A stretch of DNA of 64,000 bases from Knufia peltigerae (Eukaryota > Ascomycota > Eurotiomycetes > Chaetothyriales > Trichomeriaceae), in contig JAPDRN010000033.1 in the NCBI GenBank assembly GCA_030247855.1, positions 1 through 64,000 of the forward strand. Direction: 5' to 3'. The stretch's first letter is position 1; each line of letters opens with the position of its first letter. This document shows positions 33,485 to 45,920 of this stretch, piece by piece. A program made the translations under genes and the position numbers. The notes beneath the pieces are model-generated. The model was not told the DNA's origin, made no database searches, and saw only the letters and a list, made by a program, of their open reading frames with translations.

Positions 33485-35361
33485 CTAGAGAGCTGGTCAT
33501 CGAGACATTTTACAGTAGTTAGTGTGTCTATACAGTAACTCATCTAGTAAAGCTCTGCCCTGATCTACAGATCGTCCCGACTTTGATGAAAGGGAGGAGG
33601 TTGGAAAGTGATCGTAGAGGCCTCTATGTGTCGCGTGCGTGCGTGTGTGTCTAAGGAGGTACTCGTATGAATACTCCGTACTGTATGCCTTGAACTCCCA
33701 CAACCTCCTGTCACACCGTAAACTTCATAAGAGAAAGGCCCTGCGAAGCTGTAAGAATCCTGTCATCTTCTGTGAGGGTGGCCTTCTCCTTGTTCTGGTT
33801 GGTACTCCGTAGTTGAGGTGCATATAGACAGCTACACCGAACAGTACGGATATGTCCCAGGCCCTTCCGGCATTTTTGTTGTACAGGTAGCCCACCTTTT
33901 TTGTACAATCCGAGTAAGAGGTTGGAATTGGCCACCCACGGTCCCGGAAAAAACGTGCTCGAACGAGTTATCGGAACGGTGTACATTGTACAATGCATTG
34001 CGTGGGCATGGCGATCCTGGTAACTTGTCGTACCCTTGTGTTCGTCCACTGGGCTAAACCGGGGAGGTTTGGGAAGAAGATTCCCATTCCCTTCTTCCAA
34101 CTCCATTTGTTCTACGACGAACAGGGGAGATCGAGCCATCGACATCGAAAGTGAAGGGGGGTGGGATGTGTGTGATAACGGCTTTGCGGATCTCCTTCAG
34201 ACAGGGTTTACAGTTCAGTTCATCGTCCTCACCAGTGACTAGAAGACTTTTTGGTCCAGGGTTAATCACCTTATGAACCCAGTAAAGATCGTTGAAACTA
34301 GGCGCAATTCGGGCATTGCGGGAACGGGCCCTCACGAAGAAACGACGGCAGCTAAAATATAACCGTTCACTACGAACAAGTGCTCGCACTGTACCAGGGT
34401 TGGCTGGTTGTTGGGTGAGGCCCTAGTCAGCCAGCCTGATGAACCCTGGAAAGTAAGCCTTGGGCCCCCTATAGAGTACCCATTATACGCCCAGCTCCGC
34501 GCCCGAAAGAGACCGTTGGAAGACACCCACAACTGACGAGTTACGGAGTACCCAGGATAAAAGGATCATCAACCTCTTCATCCAAAGTGCTGATCACTCG
34601 CCTAGGGGGCGGGGAGCTCCTAAACTCTCACCTTTTATTAATTGCTCACTCCAACACCCGGCTTGGTTCCTTGGAAGGATCAATTCTGAAACAGACGATG
34701 CTTGCTTCTAAGCCCTTTCAGCGTAGGAATTGGCAATCTTTTCTACCGAGTACATACTCCGTAACATCCACGGCAGTTGACTTTTGTGTGAATGGTACTC
34801 GGCAACGGAGAACGGATGGGATGTCGAAGCATGGGTCCTGATACTCGCTTTAAGCCTCCTCGTTACGAGCAAAACACGAGTGATTGCGCCACGCATGCAA
34901 CAAGCAACAAACTAATTCTAGCGCCGCCCAATTGCACAAGGGACTTTTACTGTATCTTACCGACGGGGAGTACAGTAACTGGGTACGGAGTAGTTAGGGA
35001 GGTTCAGTTCAACAAGTCGATATTTGTCCAAGGGCCACCCTGGGCTAGTGGAAATGGGCATAGAACGGGGTACGAGTACGAGTACATAGGGAGATGAGAA
35101 ACACTCTGACAAGGACCCAAGTCCCACGCCAACAACAACCCACTCGAGGTAGCCAAAAACTGAACCGCATTATTCACATTGTTGAGGGATAGTTTGTTGG
35201 ACCTACTGTAAGATAATACGGAGTACATTTTGCATACTACTCAAAAGCATACACGGGCATTCGTCTCCAAGCTTTTTTTTTTGATATCATTACTTCATGC
35301 ACACGCCTGGATTCCCCCCCACTCGCTCCGATTTCGCCCTTGCTACATAACACTCACTGGC

Positions 35362-37228
35362 TTACAACTTCGCAACGGGTTGTGATGAGCCCACGGTGGT
35401 GATCTCATTGTAGAGCAGGCTGAAAAAACACATGTTAGCAACTAGCGACAACACTTGAGAAGCTAGGAACGGGAGCATACCTTGTCAAGAAATCTGCATA
35501 ATCCTCACCAGTCACCTGGCCTTCGAAATACCGGGCGGCAAGTTGGAACTTGTTACCCTTTGGTGCCTTGGATGCCAACTCGTTGGCCTGTTCCTTGAGC
35601 AATTGGAGCGCATAAGCCTTGTCGACAGTCTTGCCATCGGCGGTCTTGACGCCGTGCTTGACCCATTGCCACAGTTGCGATCGCGACACTTCGGCAGTCG
35701 CAGCATCTTCCATGAGGTAGTTGATGGGCACACAGCCGACGCCACGGAGCCAGCCTTCCATGTAGCCCAAGCCGATGTTGAGATTCTTTCGGATGCCGTC
35801 CTCGGTCACAGAGCCGGGCATGTTGGTGTTGAGCAGATCGTTCTTGGTGACGTACACGTCCTCGCGGCGTTTGAACATTTGGTTGGGGGTTGGCATGTGC
35901 TTGTTGAAGACTTCAGCGGCGATGGCCGCAAGCGCTGGATGTGCCACCCAGGTGCCGTCGTGGCCAGCGCGGACCTCGCGGAGTTTGTCTTGTCTGACCT
36001 TATCCATGGCCTTGTCGTTGGCCTCCGGGTTGTCCTTGATGGGGATTTGAGCTGCCATGCCACCCATGGCATGGACGCCACGACGGTGGCAGGTCTTGAT
36101 CAGAAGTCGAACGTACGAGTCCATGAAGGGTACGGTCATGGTGACATCGTCTCGGTTCGGCAGCACAAACTGAGGGTTTTGGCGGAACTTCTTGATGAAG
36201 GAAAAGATGTAATCCCAACGGCCACAGTTGAGACCGGCCGAATGGTCACGGAGCTCATAGATGATTTCATCCATCTCAAATGCGGCCAAAATGGTCTCGA
36301 TGAGGACGGTACCACGGATGGTGCCTCGTCTCATGCCAATATAGTCTTGCGACAGGTTGAAGACATCGTTCCAGAGCCTGGCTTCGAGGTGCGACTCCAT
36401 CTTGGGCAAATAGAAATAAGGACCAGTGCCTCTGTTGACAAGTTCAAAGGCGTTGTGGAAGAAGTACAGACCAAAGTCGAAGAGAGACCCAGACATGGGT
36501 TCGCCGTCGACGGTGAAGTGCTTTTCTTCGAGATGCCATCCTCGAGGTCGGGCAATCAAGGTAGGTAGTACTCGGTCAGTGCGGAGCTTGTACTCCTTTT
36601 CTCCTTGCTTGAAATCTACTTGTTTCCGGATGGCGCTGCAATGGTGTCAGTACATGCTAAAGTAGGAGGGCAACGCTCAGACTTACTCGTATAGGTTCAC
36701 TTGACCGGATACTTGGTTGTCCCAGGTAGGCGCTTGGGCGTCCTCGAAATCGGCCATATACGTCCTTGGTGGAGGTCAGAGACATCCCGGAACATTCAAA
36801 GAACGCAAACATACCAAACGTTACTGTTCAGCGCATTGACAACCATCTTACGGTCTGTTGGGCCCTGTTACAGATCTTTAGCATCTCCGCAGATTGAAAG
36901 ACACGGCAGGACCCAGCTGTGGGATATCGGTGCAACCTACTGTAATTTCGAGTCTTCGGTCAACCAAGCCGGGAGCGGGAGGTGCTCCCTTCCAGCTGTC
37001 CGAATCTCTGATATGCTTGGTTTCTGGGAGGAAATCTGGCAGTACTCCACGGTCGAGTTCCTGCTGACGGACCTCTCTTCTCTTGAGCAACTCTTTTCTC
37101 GTCGAATTGAATGTGCGATGGAGAAGGGCGAGGAAAGCGGTTGCTTCGGGGGTAAGGATCTTCCGGTAGGAGTCTTTGATGGGTGCGTTGATGGCAACGC
37201 CATCGTTGATGGTTTCGATGGAAGCCAT
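35362..37228 (-). CDS. acuE: Malate synthase, glyoxysomal
   Basis: Exons 37228-36941, 36864-36815, 36764-36687, 36635-35481 and 35419-35362 join in frame to 542 residues, the usual length of malate synthase A. The family signature R-D-H-x2-G-L-N-x-G-x-W-D-Y-I-F is present as RDHSAGLNCGRWDYIF. RPRGWHLEEKH and GYMEGWLRGVGCVPI are further conserved blocks. The last 58-base exon supplies LLYNEITTVG and the C-terminal tripeptide AKL, a type 1 peroxisomal targeting signal. The enzyme condenses glyoxylate with acetyl-CoA in the glyoxylate cycle, needed for growth on acetate or fatty acids. Missing the last exon would lose the targeting signal. Confidence 0.96.
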
Positions 37229-38799
37229 ATTTTCGACTTTTGATGGGTATAGGATGGGAATGAAGATTTCTAGAGATCAGGAATCGTGGAGGAATATCCA
37301 GAAAATGAGAAAGGACTGAAATGTAGAACAGCAGCGAGGAGGCTCGGAGAAGAGGAGGTATGATATAATATGGCAAGAGACGTCAGAACATGCAGCACAT
37401 GTCGCCCTCAACCGCGGTCTCAAGACCGGCGGCCTTCTCAGGTCCAGGGGCGATGGATCCAATCACAGAGCCTGGAGCCAGGAAATGGAGTCGAGATGGC
37501 CGGAGAGGAGGATGGCTAGTGTTTTGCGGAGAATTACTCTAGTTGGCATCATGACTGGTCATTGCCGAGGCATCGTGGACAGATTGTCACATTCCGAATC
37601 ATCCCGGCCTTGTCCGGCAACGGATCACTCATAACATGAAAAGTCTAGACGCTTTTCCATCTTCTTTGGCGTAAAGGCGAAAAGAGTATTCGATAATGTG
37701 TAGCATCTTCCGGATCCCATATACTCGTACGGGTATGCATGGAGATCCTCTCGGTTCCGATCAAGTAACATCTGTTCATCTCGGTGCCTTGTCCTTCGAA
37801 TCTTACGGAGGCTGTAATTGACGGCGAAACTCATTACCGGGACATAGCCAGCCATCCAGCCTATCGGCGTACTGTCTTGCCTGAGACCAGCCACTTGAAT
37901 AGCAGCAGTCTTTGATAATGACCAAGAGCAGGCGCCATTCAGTGCTCGTCCTGGCGATCGATGCTATTGTGGATTGGGTATATATAGCGAGCCCGCAGCA
38001 ACCTTCAAAACTGAAGGGAAAGTTGAGCAACTATCAAGATCTTTCCACCAATGGCGTTCTCGTCAGTAATGTGCGATCGTTGCAGTTTGCAATATTCAGT
38101 GTAATGGAATGTCGAGCCACAAGGATGAAGTCCCAAGTCATGGCCTCTTCTCATACCAGTGGGTTGTTGGTCTTCGGGGAACTCCGGACGGAAAGCGCAT
38201 CGTTCTGGCTGGGCGATGGTCAGGCAATCCATACCTAGCATTCATGGACCAAACTGTAGATGAACCAAGCGTTGGCAAATATTTGGCGATACAACTGACA
38301 ATCATCATCTTGAGAAGTCACTCTGATGTCTGCACTGTTCCAAAGCTCGCAGGCCTCGCATTTTCCCCCGGAAGCACTGCGTATGGAAACATGCAGCGAT
38401 TGTCAACATTAATTGACGAGGCTTCGGCGACCAAGGTGCGACAACGTTAGAAGTCAATCGGGTACTCCTATAGGTGTCTACTATACTCACGTCGTTCCTT
38501 TCAATGTCTTCATCAAGTACTTCCTATCTCCTCGTCGCACGTGCAGATAGAAGCCAGCACCGAAACTAGACTAGCGCCTTGGCATATTGATGCTCGCCAG
38601 ATGCGCCCCTCGAACGTCATTGACTGCGCTGTGGATTTTCTGGTGCAAATGTCGGTCCTAGATCTCCAGGGTTTTCTTAGGCTGTCGCACAATTACTCGA
38701 CATATCCAGGCCTCACGAGTCGGGTCTGGCCATTATTCCGTGTCAAGATGATACTCTGATTGGTTCCCAGTATTGGCCTGAACAGAGACTGCTCTCAAC
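37229..38799. other. Divergent intergenic region
   Basis: No gene is recognised in 1.57 kb between malate synthase (minus) and the P5B ATPase (plus). TACTCGTA occurs at 37722-37729. Short frames on both strands show no family features. A TATATAT near 37980 is the only promoter-like sequence I noticed. Confidence 0.5.
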
Positions 38800-41700
38800 A
38801 TGGATCCAGATCGAACAGGTCCTGGTGGCGGCGGCGTCGCCGGGAGGAGCAGTTCTGTCCAACGCATGACGCGTCGTGGCTCAAATATGAGCTTTCAGAG
38901 CTATGTCTCCGATGTAGAGATGGCCAATGATGAGGTTCGTGTGTTTCGAGCTCCGTGGGCAAGCATTGGTGGGAATTGACACTTCGTAGCCATTTTCAGG
39001 TCCAATATCAGAATCTGTACCCTCCTCGGCGACGGGGTTTGCCTATGCAAGACCTCGACAACGAGCTGGCTCAATCGCATCCTTCACATACTTCCAAGAG
39101 CCCGACGAGTCGCCTCGCTACTCCGATGAGGATGAGGAGGCCCTGGTACTTAGTGATGACGAGGGGGGACACCATCCCGATGAAGAACGCGACTTGGAAT
39201 CTGGGGATACCAGCTCGCTTCGACGCAAGTCTTCCAGTAGATATGGAGCTTCTGCGGAACAGCCACTTCTCCGGCGGCACGCATCTGCACGAAGCGACAT
39301 TCAAGAGCACGATGACGGCGGCACCTTTTCTCAACAGGTTTTCCTTGAGAGTGAAGACCTGACAATGGTTATTGCTGGTTTCAGTACCTCCAGTCTCGGA
39401 TTGCTATTGTATCTTGCGATTTGTGTCTTGACTGCTGGCATTGGCTATCTTGTTATGCGTTGGGTTCCACGATGGCGCATATCCCTGGTCGGCTCCCCTA
39501 CGCCTCTCAAAAAATGTACTTGGGTTGTGGTTGAGGTGAGCTTTGGACCCGAACGTAGACGTCCCAGAAAAAAGGCTAAGAATTTTCAGAATCAATGGGG
39601 CGAGTTTACTGTTCACTATGTGTCCTCCGAGGAATATGGCTACCCACTGTCCAGCGTCTTCACCCAGTCTGGAAGAGAGAAGCTCAACGGCTATCGATAT
39701 GACGGAGATCACGAACTTCCAGTCCTAAGATACCTTGATTATAGATACATGAGGCTTATTTATCATCCTCTCGAGGACAAATTTGTCCTTAACAACGACT
39801 GGTGGGATCCCCAATGGGAATCTGTCAAAGCGCTCCGAGAGGGTCTTGACACCGATGAAAGAGACCCACGAGAGCAGGTCTTCGGCAGGAATATGATTGA
39901 AATTCAAGAGAAGACTATCCCAGAGTTGCTTCTCGACGAGGTCAGTCATTTCAGCTTCCAGTATGTGATTCAACTGACAGCCATAGGCTTTTCATCCTTT
40001 CTACATCTTTCAAGTCGCAAGTCTTCTCTTATGGTCAATGGACGAATACTATTACTACGCTGCTGCCATTTTCTTGATATCTGTGTTCTCAATCACAAGC
40101 ACCGTCGTCGAAACTCGCTCGGTATGTCCCCTCAATCCTTTTAATCAGTCCGCTGCTTATATTTTACCAGACAATGCGACGTCTGAGGGAGATTTCACGT
40201 TTCGAGTGCGACGTCCGTGTGCTCCGCAATGGCTTTTGTATGTGTCTGACTAGCAGTCTATTGGACCTCATGCTGACAGTGTTAGGGCGTTCGGCTCAAT
40301 CTGGCGATCTTGTGCCCGGGGATGTGTACGAAGTTTCCGATCCCTCACTTTCGCAAATCCCTTGCGACAGCTTGCTCCTGGCTGGTGACTGTATCATCAA
40401 TGAGAGCATGCTCACAGGTACGTCTGGGCCCCCTGGTTTCCCCCGTGATACTGACTTGTCTAGGCGAGTCAATACCCGTCTCGAAAGTCCCTATCACAGA
40501 CGAAGCTCTCCCATATGTCGATCTCGGTGCGACTTCCATTCATCCAAGCGTAGCTCGCTTTTTCCTCTTTTGTGGTACAAAAATCATCCGGGCGAGACGA
40601 CCTCAAGACACCGAAGATGACGAAGCAGTGGCGTTGGCAATGGTGGTTCGTACAGGGTTCAACACTACAAAAGGGGCTCTGGTTCGGTCTATGCTCTTCC
40701 CAAAACCCTCTGGATTCAAGTTCTACCGAGACTCATTCCGCTATATTTCCGTCATGGGTCTTATCGCTGCAGTCGGCTTCGTCGCATCATTCATCAATTT
40801 CGTCAAGCTGGGCTTAGCATGGCATCTCATTGTTGTGAGAGCGCTGGACCTCATCACCATCGTGGTCCCGCCGGCGTTACCTGCAACGCTCACCATTGGT
40901 ACGAATTTTGCACTCTCTCGACTGAGGAAACAGCAGATATTCTGCATCAGCCCACAAAGAGTGAACGTGGCTGGTAAATTGGATGTCGTCTGTTTCGACA
41001 AAACTGGTACTCTGACTGAAGATGGGCTCGACGTACTCGGAGTGAGACTGGTGCAGCATCCTGAAATTCGATTCGGCGATATTCTGGAAGAAGCCCATGC
41101 GATATTGCCACCGGCGTCCTATGATCGGGATCCTACTGTCGACTATCGCGTCAACAAAAACATGCTTTATGCAATGGCCACCTGTCATTCGCTCCGCTTA
41201 GTAGATGATGAGCTAATTGGAGACCCGCTCGATTTGAAGATGTTTCAATTCACCGGCTGGTCTTTCGAAGAAGGCTCTCGTCTTACAAACCACTTCATCG
41301 AGCCCGGAACTCATCAAACCGCTCCCAGTGTAGCTCGGCCTCCACATGGGTTCGAGTATGATCTTGAAGACTCAGAAGACAACTCCCATCCGGTCAGAGT
41401 TGAACTAGGAGTTCTACGTTCATTCGACTTTGTCTCACACCTTCGACGCGCTAGTGTCATTGTCCGACAATTTGGCGACCCTGGGGCAAGCGTTTACGTC
41501 AAGGGTGCTCCGGAGGTGATGAAGGATATTTGTACTCCCTCAAGCATACCTGATGATTTTGACGACCTTCTCAGCTATTACACTCACAAGGGTTTCCGTG
41601 TCATTGCCTGCGCATCGAAATATATATCCCGAGTCAACTGGGATGAGATACAGACTATGGAGCGTTCTGAGGCAGAGTCGCGACTCCAGCTGATCGGCTT

Positions 41701-43093
41701 CATTGTGTTCGAAAACAAACTCAAAGAAATTACCACCGAAATCATCGAGGAGCTGAATGAGGCCCGTATTCGGAATGTCATGTGCACCGGTGACAACATC
41801 TTAACCGCCATCAGTGTGGCCCGCGAGTGCGGACTCATCAACCGTGATGAGCATTGTTTTGTCCCTCACTTCATCGACAGCGACAAAATGGACCCAAAAG
41901 CTCGATTGATTTGGGAAAGTGTGGATAATCAGATCTACCAGCTGGACGAGAATACGCTCCTCCCATTGGAATTGCCCGCTGAACAGAACACTAGCGCTCC
42001 ATACGATGCCTTGGCTGTGGGCGACTATACTTTGGCCGTAACCGGTGACGCTTTCCGGTGGATAGTCGACTTTGCTTCAACAGAAGTTCTGCAAAGGATG
42101 CTTGTGAAAGGTGCCGTATTCGCCAGAATGTCACCTGATGAGAAACACGAGTTGGTGGAGAAGTTACAAAGCATTGACTATTGCTGTGGCTTCTGTGGTG
42201 ACGGCGCCAACGACTGTGGTGCACTAAAGGCCGCGGACGTTGGCGTATCGCTCTCTGAGGCCGAGGCTTCTGTTGCGGCCCCATTTACCAGCCATATCTT
42301 CGACATTTCATGTGTTCCGACCTTGATAAAGGAGGGTCGAGCAGCCCTCGTGACAAGCTTCTGCTGCTTCAAGTACATGAGCTTGTACTCGGCCATTCAG
42401 TTCACCTCAGTCAGCTTCCTCTATGCTTCGGCGTCGAACCTGGGCGATTTCCAGTTCCTCTTCATCGACTTGGCGTTGATCTTGCCGATAGCAATCTTCA
42501 TGGGTTGGACCGGAGCGTATTCTAACCTGAGCAAGAAGCGTCCGACAGCAAACCTCGTCTCGAGAAAAGTACTGACCCCCCTTCTTGGACAGATTGTGCT
42601 CTCTATACTTGTCCAGTTGGTTGCATTCGAAACGGTACAGCAGCAACCATGGTACATTCCGCCACGACTCAACAAGCAGAAATCCAATGTCGACAATTCT
42701 CAGAATACTGCTCTGTTTCTGGTTTCGTGCTTCCAGTATACCTTCTCAGGCGTTGTCCTGAGTGTCGGCCCTCCCTTTCGACAATCCATGACGAAGAATG
42801 TACCTTTCTGCGTTACCCTTGCGGTGGCTTCGTTGATTTCCCTCTACATGCTTCTCGATCCAGCGATATGGCTGTCGAATTTCATGGATCTCACCGAAAT
42901 GTCTCTTGGTTACGAGCTGTTTCTGCTGGCGTTGGCTGCAGCTGGATTCGCCCTGGCTTACCTCGCCGAGAGAAACATTTTCCCGATCATGGCGAAATAC
43001 CTTGGTCGGTTGAAGTTGAAGCTCCGACCCAAGCATCCCAAGATCAGAAAGAAGTACAAGGTTATCTATGAGGATATACAAAAGAGTAAATAG
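38800..43093 (+). CDS. YPK9: P5B-type ATPase, Ypk9/ATP13A2-like
   Basis: Seven exons join in frame: 38800-38938, 39000-39535, 39590-39940, 39987-40121, 40171-40237, 40286-40417 and 40464-43093, giving 1329 residues. The phosphorylation motif DKTGTLT starts at Asp632. The ion-path motif PPALP (589-593) marks the P5B branch (P5A has PPELP). MLTGESIPV, GDGANDCGALK and ten or so membrane segments complete the P-type plan. P5B pumps sit in vacuole/lysosome membranes and export polyamines to the cytosol; yeast Ypk9 also gives metal tolerance. The N-terminal 180 residues are Ser/Asp/Glu-rich and cytosolic. Intron 2 (54 nt) is a multiple of three with no stop, so its retention would add 18 residues. 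Confidence 0.95.
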
Positions 43094-43462
43094 ACCCTGT
43101 ACAATACAACTAAGACTATTGTTATTACTATTGATGAAAACGAGACACCAGATTCAAGTTACCTGTTTCCCTTTGGTTTTCGTCGTCGCTGTTGATATTG
43201 GCCCAAAAAATCGTGGCTCATGACTTTTATTTTTATATTTCATCGACGTCACCACTTTTATGGGTCACGGTTTTTTGAGTTTATGCAACGACGAAGAGTC
43301 AAAGGCCAGAACTTCCCACATCTTGAGGAATATTTGATGCTATGATGGTGATTGTTGCTATTGTTGAACATGCCAGGCTGTTGATACCTGAAAGAAACGG
43401 GACATTATAACTCTTCGTTGCTGGTCGGTGGGGTCGTATTGTATCTACTGGTGACGGACAAT
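43094..43462. other. Short intergenic spacer
   Basis: It is AT-rich with no gene recognised. It holds the 3' end of the ATPase gene and the promoter of the methyltransferase gene on the same strand. Confidence 0.45.
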
Positions 43463-44605
43463 ATGGATCCTACAGGTTGGTGAACCTCAGCCTCTCGTAC
43501 CTCCCTACCTACTAGTGTAATCCGGAGCAATACAGTCCTCGATACTGACACAGTCCCTCTAGAGTACCTCCTTGACAACGGCTGGCTCCCGTTGCCCGTG
43601 ATCCGCATCGGCATCAGGAGACAGCTGGCGCAGCGCGTGAGGATGATCAAGGCGGAATCAATGTCCGAGGCGTACGACCGGAAGATGTCTTACGTGGCGA
43701 CTTTACGCCAACGGCCCATAGCTGTTGAGGTTGACAAGGCAAACACCCAGCACTATGAGGTCGGCACGTCGGTGCTCCAGGCCTGTCTCGGTCCCCTCAT
43801 GAAGTACTCGAGCTGTCTGTATCCGACCGGCGACGAGACCCTGGCCCAAGCCGAGGTCGCCATGCTCGAGACCTACGTCCAAAAGGCGGACCTCAAAGAC
43901 GGCCAGGACATCCTCGACCTGGGCTGCGGATGGGGTAGTACCTCGCTGTACCTGGCCGAATTGTTCCCCAACGCCAACATCACGGCGTTTTCAAACTCAC
44001 GCACGCAAAAGCTGTATATCGATGAGCAAGCCAGAACAAAAGGCTTGACGAACCTGAAAGTCGTCACGGGCGACGTGGTGACGTACGAGTTCGCGCCAGA
44101 CTCCTTCGACAGGGTAGTCTCGATCGAGCTGTTTGAGCACATGAAGAACTATAGCTTGCTCATGAAGAAAATCGCGCGTGCACTGAGACACGGTGGGAAG
44201 CTGTTCGTGCACATCTTCAGTCACAAGGACTCGCCGTATGATTTCGAGGATGGCTGGATGAGTACCCATTTCTTCACGGGAGGTACGATGCCTTCGGCCG
44301 ATCTGTTGCATTTCTTTCAGGACGATCTCACGCTGAGGAAACAGTGGTGGGTCAGTGGGAAACACTATGCAAAGACTTGTGAGGATTGGCTGAGCAAGAT
44401 GAATGCCAGCAGAAATGATATTTGGCCGGGCCTGAGGGAGACATATGGCCAACAAAATGCGGCCATGTGGTTCTACCGCTGGCAAATATTCTATATGGCG
44501 TGCGCAGAGCTTTTCGCGTGGGACGGTGGTGACGTTTGGGGAGTAAGCCATTACTTGTTCGAAAAGATTGGTGATGGGAAGCAGGGCGAGTATCTGGAGC
44601 ATTGA
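43463..44605 (+). CDS. CFA-synthase-like SAM methyltransferase
   Basis: Exons 43463-43475 (13 bases) and 43563-44605 join in frame (MDPT-EYLLDNGWLP) to 351 residues. Motif I is DLGCGWG (GCGWG at 125-129). HYEVGTSVLQACLGPLMKYSSCLYP and SIELFEHMKNYSLLMKKIA are hallmarks of the cyclopropane-fatty-acyl-phospholipid synthase / coclaurine N-methyltransferase group. Class I methyltransferases of this kind act on lipids or small amines; the substrate here is not known. The tiny first exon is easy to miss and supplies the start codon. It converges with the small complex I subunit gene 217 bases downstream. Confidence 0.85.
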
Positions 44606-44822
44606 CATCACGGGCTTTAAAGATCTTTGTATTCCATCTTGAAGGTAGTTGTCATGATGCCGCAGAAGGCGAGATATCGCCTTTCCTCAGCCGGGAATCC
44701 TCTGGAATTTCGAGGCCATCTCTTTTTCAGAGCATAAATCTTTTCATCCAAACGCCGATTTGTGACTGTGCAAATGTATGTACAATGAATCATGTGCAGT
44801 CGTTTTAGAGAGTACCGCAAGA

Positions 44823-45100
44823 TCAATGGCTGTCGCCCTCTTTGGAATGCGAATGGGATCCGTGGTCCCATGGATGCTCCCATCCCAACAGCGCAGGACC
44901 GTCCTGCTTCATCCTGTAGAATAACTAAGGCCATGTCAGCATGTACTGGTCTTATCTGGAGGTTCAGAAAATCTCACAAAGAACCACATAGCTGCTCCCA
45001 GTCCAGTAGCGGCAAATTTGTACAGAGGTCGTGGCGCATTGATTTGTCCAACGGGGTGATTGCCCTTCCACACTGGCCTTCCACCTGTTGGGCCAGCCAT
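44823..45100 (-). CDS. Small complex I subunit, NDUFB2-like
   Basis: Exon 1 (45100-44978) reads MAGPTGGRPVWKG ... APRPLYKFAATGLGAAMWFF, and the downstream frame gives DGPALLGWEHPWDH followed by a His/Ser tail to a stop at 44823. The order PLYK, a GLGAxMWFF membrane helix and HPWDH matches a small fungal NADH:ubiquinone oxidoreductase membrane-arm subunit of the NDUFB2/AGGG type. The exact acceptor is uncertain. A CAG at 44938 region would be expected by sequence, but only the AAG ending at 44907 keeps frame with the GT donor, giving 68 residues and a helix loop about seven residues shorter than I remember for homologues. Its role would be in the mitochondrial inner membrane. Confidence 0.6.
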
Positions 45101-45920
45101 CTTGACAATCTGATCTGTCCGAGTGTCAATTTTACTCTCTCACGAGGCCGCACATAAGAGAAGCTTGGGTATATACCTGTTACAAGTTGGCAGGTTCGAT
45201 CGTTTGGAGGTTGTGAAGCTGTGGAATGCTGAGTGCTTCGTGACAACTGCGACTGTGAGTTGAGGGACCAAAATGCGCTATGCTTAAAATGTGCTTAGTT
45301 CATCCTCAGATGAACAGAATGTGATTGGCGGATTGAAACGGGCTCAGTGGCATCGGAAAATCAGTTAATCCGCTAGCGCCGATGAGCAGCGCAGGGCAGC
45401 GCAGGGCAAGACGCAGACGGGGATCGAATTCAACATGCACTGGTCATGTCACTTTTATCGCATTTCTCGATCAACGATGTCGGTCGCGCAGCCACCTTGA
45501 CCCTGAAAATTGCTCAGGGTTCAGGTACGGTACCGATGAACTAAGTGTGCGTTCTTCGAGAAACTCTCATGGTCAGTTCACTTACAACGACGTCAGTTTC
45601 GAATCGCGTTCACCTGCGGCGCAAATAACAATACCAACCCTATTGTCCGCCTATTGTTCACCCTTTTTGAATCTACCCTCTTGCGCCAGACAGTGATACT
45701 TTCTGGCGACTAGATGACGAGTCCAGGCTATCACATTCGGCCTCGGCCCCTTCAATAAGATCAACTCTTATAACAACCGACTTGCGATCGATCACCACGT
45801 CGTCTTAAAATAAGGCATTGGAGCGCTCTCTCCGGAGGCATTCCCTCACCCAAGAGGAGGCAACCTGAAATTTCAACTCTGTCTACTTGTTGTCCGACAA
45901 CACTTGGTTTAAAGGACACA
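45101..45920. promoter_or_regulatory. Divergent promoter, complex I subunit / Bur1 kinase
   Basis: This 820-base divergent region contains a direct repeat GCAGCGCAGG at about 45386-45405. No gene is recognised. ORFs at 45382-45696 and 45761-45949 show no family features. Confidence 0.45.

Larger units (their letters stand above)
32513..35361. other. 2.85 kb gene-free, motif-dense region
   Basis: No gene, transposon end or RNA gene is recognised. Eight exact TACTCCGTA/TACGGAGTA copies lie at 33325, 33332, 33672, 33803, 34542, 34755, 34984 and 35217, and the two at 33325 and 33332 overlap head to tail. TACTCGTA/TACGAGTA occurs at 33660, 35071 and 35077. A (TG)12(AG)5G9 tract spans 33441-33484. 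Frames of up to 144 codons (33711-34145, minus) lack family features. Confidence 0.6.

Noticed and set aside
33711..34145. 144-codon minus-strand ORF in the gene-free region
   Set aside because: Irregular composition, no domain features, and it spans two copies of the TACTCCGTA motif, which otherwise avoid coding DNA.
37600..38760. Several ORFs of 60-113 codons between malate synthase and the P5B ATPase
   Set aside because: They show no recognisable motif and no consistent splicing between them.
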